Assembly (NCBI GenBank): GCA_947044365.1
Contig: OX345636.1
Span: 28,748,466 to 28,812,465 of the forward strand
DNA length: 64,000 nucleotides
Source of the DNA: Petrosia ficiformis
Lineage: Eukaryota; Porifera; Demospongiae; Haplosclerida; Petrosiidae
Direction: 5' to 3'
Position 1 is the first letter of the stretch. Each line of letters opens with the position of its first letter. Shown piece after piece: positions 60,850 through 64,000 of this stretch. The notes beneath the pieces are model-generated. The model saw nothing but the letters and a program-made list of their open reading frames with translations, was not told where the DNA came from and did not search any database. The position numbers and the translations under genes were made by a program.

Positions 60850-62467
60850 TTACTCCTCACGATCTTGAACATCAGCTCCTCTCAGCCGATCTAACTCTTT
60901 AGTTGCCAACTGAGAGGCCTTGATTTTGCTGGATACAAGATCAATTATAGCTACACCATCAAGTGTTCTGACACGACTCAGAGCAACATAAGCCATGCCA
61001 TCTTCAAACACTTTGGGACCTAGGTCAATCACAGCAGCATCAAGAGATAACCCTTGTACTTTGTGAATAGTAGCAGCCCAACAGGGAAGTAAAGGTAGTT
61101 GAGTCCTTTGTAGTGTGACTCCTTCTCGGCCATAGAATTTTGCCGTCACAGGTTCAATTGGAACAGCTTCTGCATTATCTTCAACACTCACTCGGCTGAT
61201 ACGACCAACACGAGGATCGTGGAAGTTGACCAGAACATTTTGAGGTAGGCCAAGTAAATCCCACCACGATTCCACGTGCTCCATTTACTAGTCCATCTTC
61301 ACAGAGGATGTTTCTTCGGAGCATGACTTGTGCACCAACCGCCAGTTTCAGACTTCTTGGGAGGCCAGCACAGTCATTGTCATCGGGTGGGATGAGTCTT
61401 TCTGGGACATCAACATGTTGAACGACACCGTAACTCTGTCTAGCAGAATCGGTGTCGACAATTGAATGCTCACCCTTGAATTCGAACACAGTCGACGCCT
61501 GCGCCAACTGTCGAAGACGGTGAGTATTGTATTCGTCCACCATGACTTTCAAAGGTAACAGACGCAGAGCATCTGTGAATGGAGACTGTTCAATATCCAC
61601 TGGAGTATCTATACCAGAAGTCAGACGGGTCCTGAGCAGAGTGATATCGTCTGGAGTTTGCTGTCCAGTGCGAATTCTACCTAGTACTTGAGAGTAAGTG
61701 TTGTCACCCATCTGTCTCATGTTAATTGTCAGCTCCACAATTGTGAAGATATCTCTCCACAAGTGGGTAGAACCAGGATTATAACCATTACCTTCCTGAA
61801 ATATAAATTTGTCTCTAACAGGTGGTAGTTGAAAGAAGTCTCCAACAGCAATGACATTGAGATCTCCGAAGAGAACTTCAGTGTCATCTGTACCTTTGAT
61901 TTCAGTCAATCTCTGGTGAATAAAGTTGAGTGTCTGATATGAGACCATACTGATCTCATCAATGATGATCGTGGTGACACTCTTCAAAAGACGTCGCATA
62001 CCGTGAAGTCTCTCACTCGCTAACTTGCGATAGGTGGTTCTTTTACCATGCTCTACAGGCAAGTTGAGCGCTTTGTGAATAGTGAGACCTCCGATATTGA
62101 ATGCAGCTACCCCAGTTGGAGCCATCAACATACAAGCACATCCGTCGCCAATCTGGGCACGTTCAAAGTGCTCATGAACTACACTAATCACATGACTCTT
62201 ACCAGTACCAGCGCCGCCGGTAATGAAAAGCCTAAGTGGCTCAGGTGGTGACTGTACAGCATCCATCTGGTACTCGTGTCGAGCTGTAGTGTAATTCAAA
62301 ACTTTTTGAAAGGCTAAACGTTGTGACTCATTGAGGCTATCAACCTTTCGGTGGTAATCTGCATCCGTCATGCGTCTTTGGCCCATTGCACGTACAGTGT
62401 ACAGTGCTATCATCATCTGCATCAGCAAGGTAATCATCGGAAGCCAAGTGGTTGACTTCACCAACAC
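60850..62467 (-). pseudogene. Helitron PIF1-like helicase part
   Basis: Reads YHRKVDSLNESQRLAFQKVL, then LRLFITGGAGTGKSHVISVV (Walker A), MLMAPTGVAAFNIGGLTIHK, VTTIIIDEISMVS (Walker B), VIAVGDFFQLPPV and LAVGAQVMLRRNILCEDGLV to about 61285. A frameshift in the GFTWP region moves the reading to [40 protein letters not shown] and [20 protein letters not shown] (60850-61284). These are the PIF1-family superfamily 1 motifs. In Helitrons this helicase is fused after the Rep domain and unwinds the strand during rolling-circle transposition. The junction with the upstream Rep frame near 62390 is also frameshifted. Confidence 0.88.
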
Positions 62468-64000
62468 CTTGCTGATCAGTAGTTAAAGCGCTGCTATGAT
62501 TATCAGCTAACAGCGCTTCATCATAATAAATTGGGTCTGGTCCAGCACCTTCGTTTTCCATCTCCATATTTCGTTGAGCTGCACCAGGAGCTATTGGGGC
62601 ATAAACAGTGTCACCAAACTGATTAAGTGCCCTCAATTGACATGTAGCTCGTTCAACTTCTGCAGCAAACGAAGCTTGGTCACCACCAAGTACTAGGAGA
62701 CGATCATTGTTGGAAACAAAGGATTGTTTAGCCGTAGCATGTGAACCCAAGAGATCCACAGTTTCATTACGCCATGGCAAATACAACATAAGCAAGTGGT
62801 AGTAGTAGTCGTCACCATTAGCTTCGGGAGTCAGTGTTGGTACACGAAGACATGCTTGCTTTCTACGCAAGTATATCCATCCACTATTACCTTGTAGTTC
62901 GTACCTAGGCTGAGCTCTAGTTGACGTACCAAAGGTAGAAGGAGGCTTTGATGTAGCGTACCAAACAGCAAAATGAGCAAGGCTCCTATTGTCAAATGGA
63001 TCACCAACTGGACGAGCAGCATAGCGCTCATATAGTCCACTTTCAAAAACATCAATATCACAACCATCCATCTCCCGAAGCTTTCTAGTTGACTTTAATA
63101 CTCTCGTCCTTTTCTGAGGTCTTCCCGTATTCACAAATATTGTACCTCTCGAAGATCCACGTAAATGAAGACCTGTCGTTCGGTAAACAGCTTCCTGAGC
63201 ACTCAGAATACGATGACTAATCAAGGTGTTACCTATCTTTAACAAACATGATTTCTGAGTACAATTTTCAGGAAGCTTTTCTAGATTACGAGAAATCAGC
63301 TGTCTGAGTTCCTTAGGTTCGTCTTTGCACATATAATGGCAGACGTACTGAGCAGCACCGTAGACGGAGCCAACCATTTGCAAGTCCATGTTGGCACCCC
63401 AGGCTCTGAGAATGTGAGGGTTGTAAGGATTGATGTATTCATCACCCTGTTCTCTTTTCAGAACATAGAATCTAGCTTTATTGCCGATATCCCTGTTACG
63501 TTTCAAGTGAGTAGTTGCACTCGCTTTCTTTGGGAAATCAGATCTACATCTGAATCGACCTTGTTTTCGGCATGTTTGGGTATGAGTGTGTCTCTGTACT
63601 CTCATCACTAGCAATCTTAATTCATCATCCTCACCAATCACTGGTACTCCACACGTTATGTATTTATCAATGAACTCTGGTGTAGCTCTCTTACCTTCCA
63701 CATTACGTAAGTTAGGAGCATCTTTCACCCACCACAGAGAATGGATGTGAGGTGAGCCTCTCTGCTGAAACTCAACCCTCCAAAAGTAGTCCAGAATGGG
63801 TTTACCATCTCCATTTAGAATAAATTTCATAAACGAATTGAATCGGTGAGAAAAGTGTTGAGCAACAATCACAGGGTAACTACACAAGAGACGTTTCCGC
63901 TGTGTTGTTGGCAATTCTTTCGCCTGTTGCTCAGTGAGATTCATTCCATCACGGTTTGCTAGGATGTAGAGCAGATCAGTCCAGTTCATATCATCAGCAC
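62390..64000 (-). pseudogene. Helitron Rep region, 5' end outside window
   Basis: Open through the window edge, so the true start lies beyond 64000. Motifs: VIVAQHFSHRFNSFMKFI, YFWRVEFQQRGSPHIHSLWW with the HUH metal site (HIH), and YGAAQYVCHYMCKDEP, which has the two-Tyr Y-x3-Y-x2-K nickase pattern. It continues through a long linker (LRVPTLTPEANGDDYYYHLL and PWRNETVDLLGSH) to an acidic end near 62390, where a one-base slip separates it from the helicase. Both Tyr and both His are kept, so decay is recent or limited to frameshifts. Confidence 0.88.

Noticed and set aside
1..64000. CRISPR arrays, tRNA and rRNA genes, bacterial operons
   Set aside because: No regularly spaced identical repeats, no cloverleaf with conserved boxes and no ribosome-binding-site/operon layout; the sequence is intron-containing eukaryotic DNA.

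Overview
The window is AT-rich eukaryotic DNA, most likely from an early-branching animal such as a demosponge. That assignment is inferred from two things. Introns are very short (48-81 nt where both splice sites can be placed). The transposon families present (Kolobok with THAP, IS3EU, piggyBac, hAT, Tc1, pogo, Harbinger, Gypsy, Helitron) are ones I associate with sponges and cnidarians. I see no convincing host housekeeping gene, tRNA, rRNA or CRISPR. Almost everything recognisable is a mobile element or a broken copy of one.

Layout. 1-6.2 kb: decayed BEN-like, CMC-like and piggyBac relics. 7.0-11.8 kb: an element carrying a spliced transposase of the type I know as DUF7869, with a related smaller element nested in its 3' part. 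12.1-12.7 kb: two long palindromes. 13.0-16.5 kb: a Kolobok element with TTAA duplications, a THAP-type transposase and a P2X7-like passenger gene, inserted exactly at the end of a hAT transposase (16.5-18.2 kb). 18.4-24.1 kb: a 5.76 kb IS3EU-type element with a 6-bp target duplication. It has an integrase-like transposase on + facing a 12-exon HECT ubiquitin ligase on -. 24.4-30.2 kb: a zinc-finger CMC-like transposase on - divergent from a SAMD3-like gene on +, the latter cut by a piggyBac MITE and then by a broken piggyBac. 31.5-34.9 kb: a second, internally deleted IS3EU-HECT element. 35.1-38.4 kb: a complete piggyBac with an intact 570-residue transposase and an embedded LINE fragment. 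38.7-41.4 kb: pogo, Harbinger and tyrosine-recombinase remnants. 43.8-45.6 kb: a deletion-derived Gypsy LTR element. 46.4-47.9 kb: a Tc1 transposase broken by a 641-bp element that carries a RecQ-like helicase scrap. 48-54 kb: two weak gene candidates and a multi-exon Plavaka/CMC-like gene. 58.4 kb: a hAT MITE. 60.8-64.0 kb: a frameshifted Helitron that runs off the window.

The strongest candidate for an undescribed system is the IS3EU-HECT unit. Two diverged copies, 7 kb apart, share the same architecture: TIRs starting TATGG, different 6-bp duplications, and ATCGAT-rich subterminal repeat arrays. In each, the transposase and HECT genes converge. In the larger copy the HECT gene can be assembled across 12 exons with consistent phase into 711 codons. 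It keeps the catalytic cysteine, a Rad18-like zinc finger and a SUMO-interaction-like motif, so the element may supply its own ubiquitin ligase.
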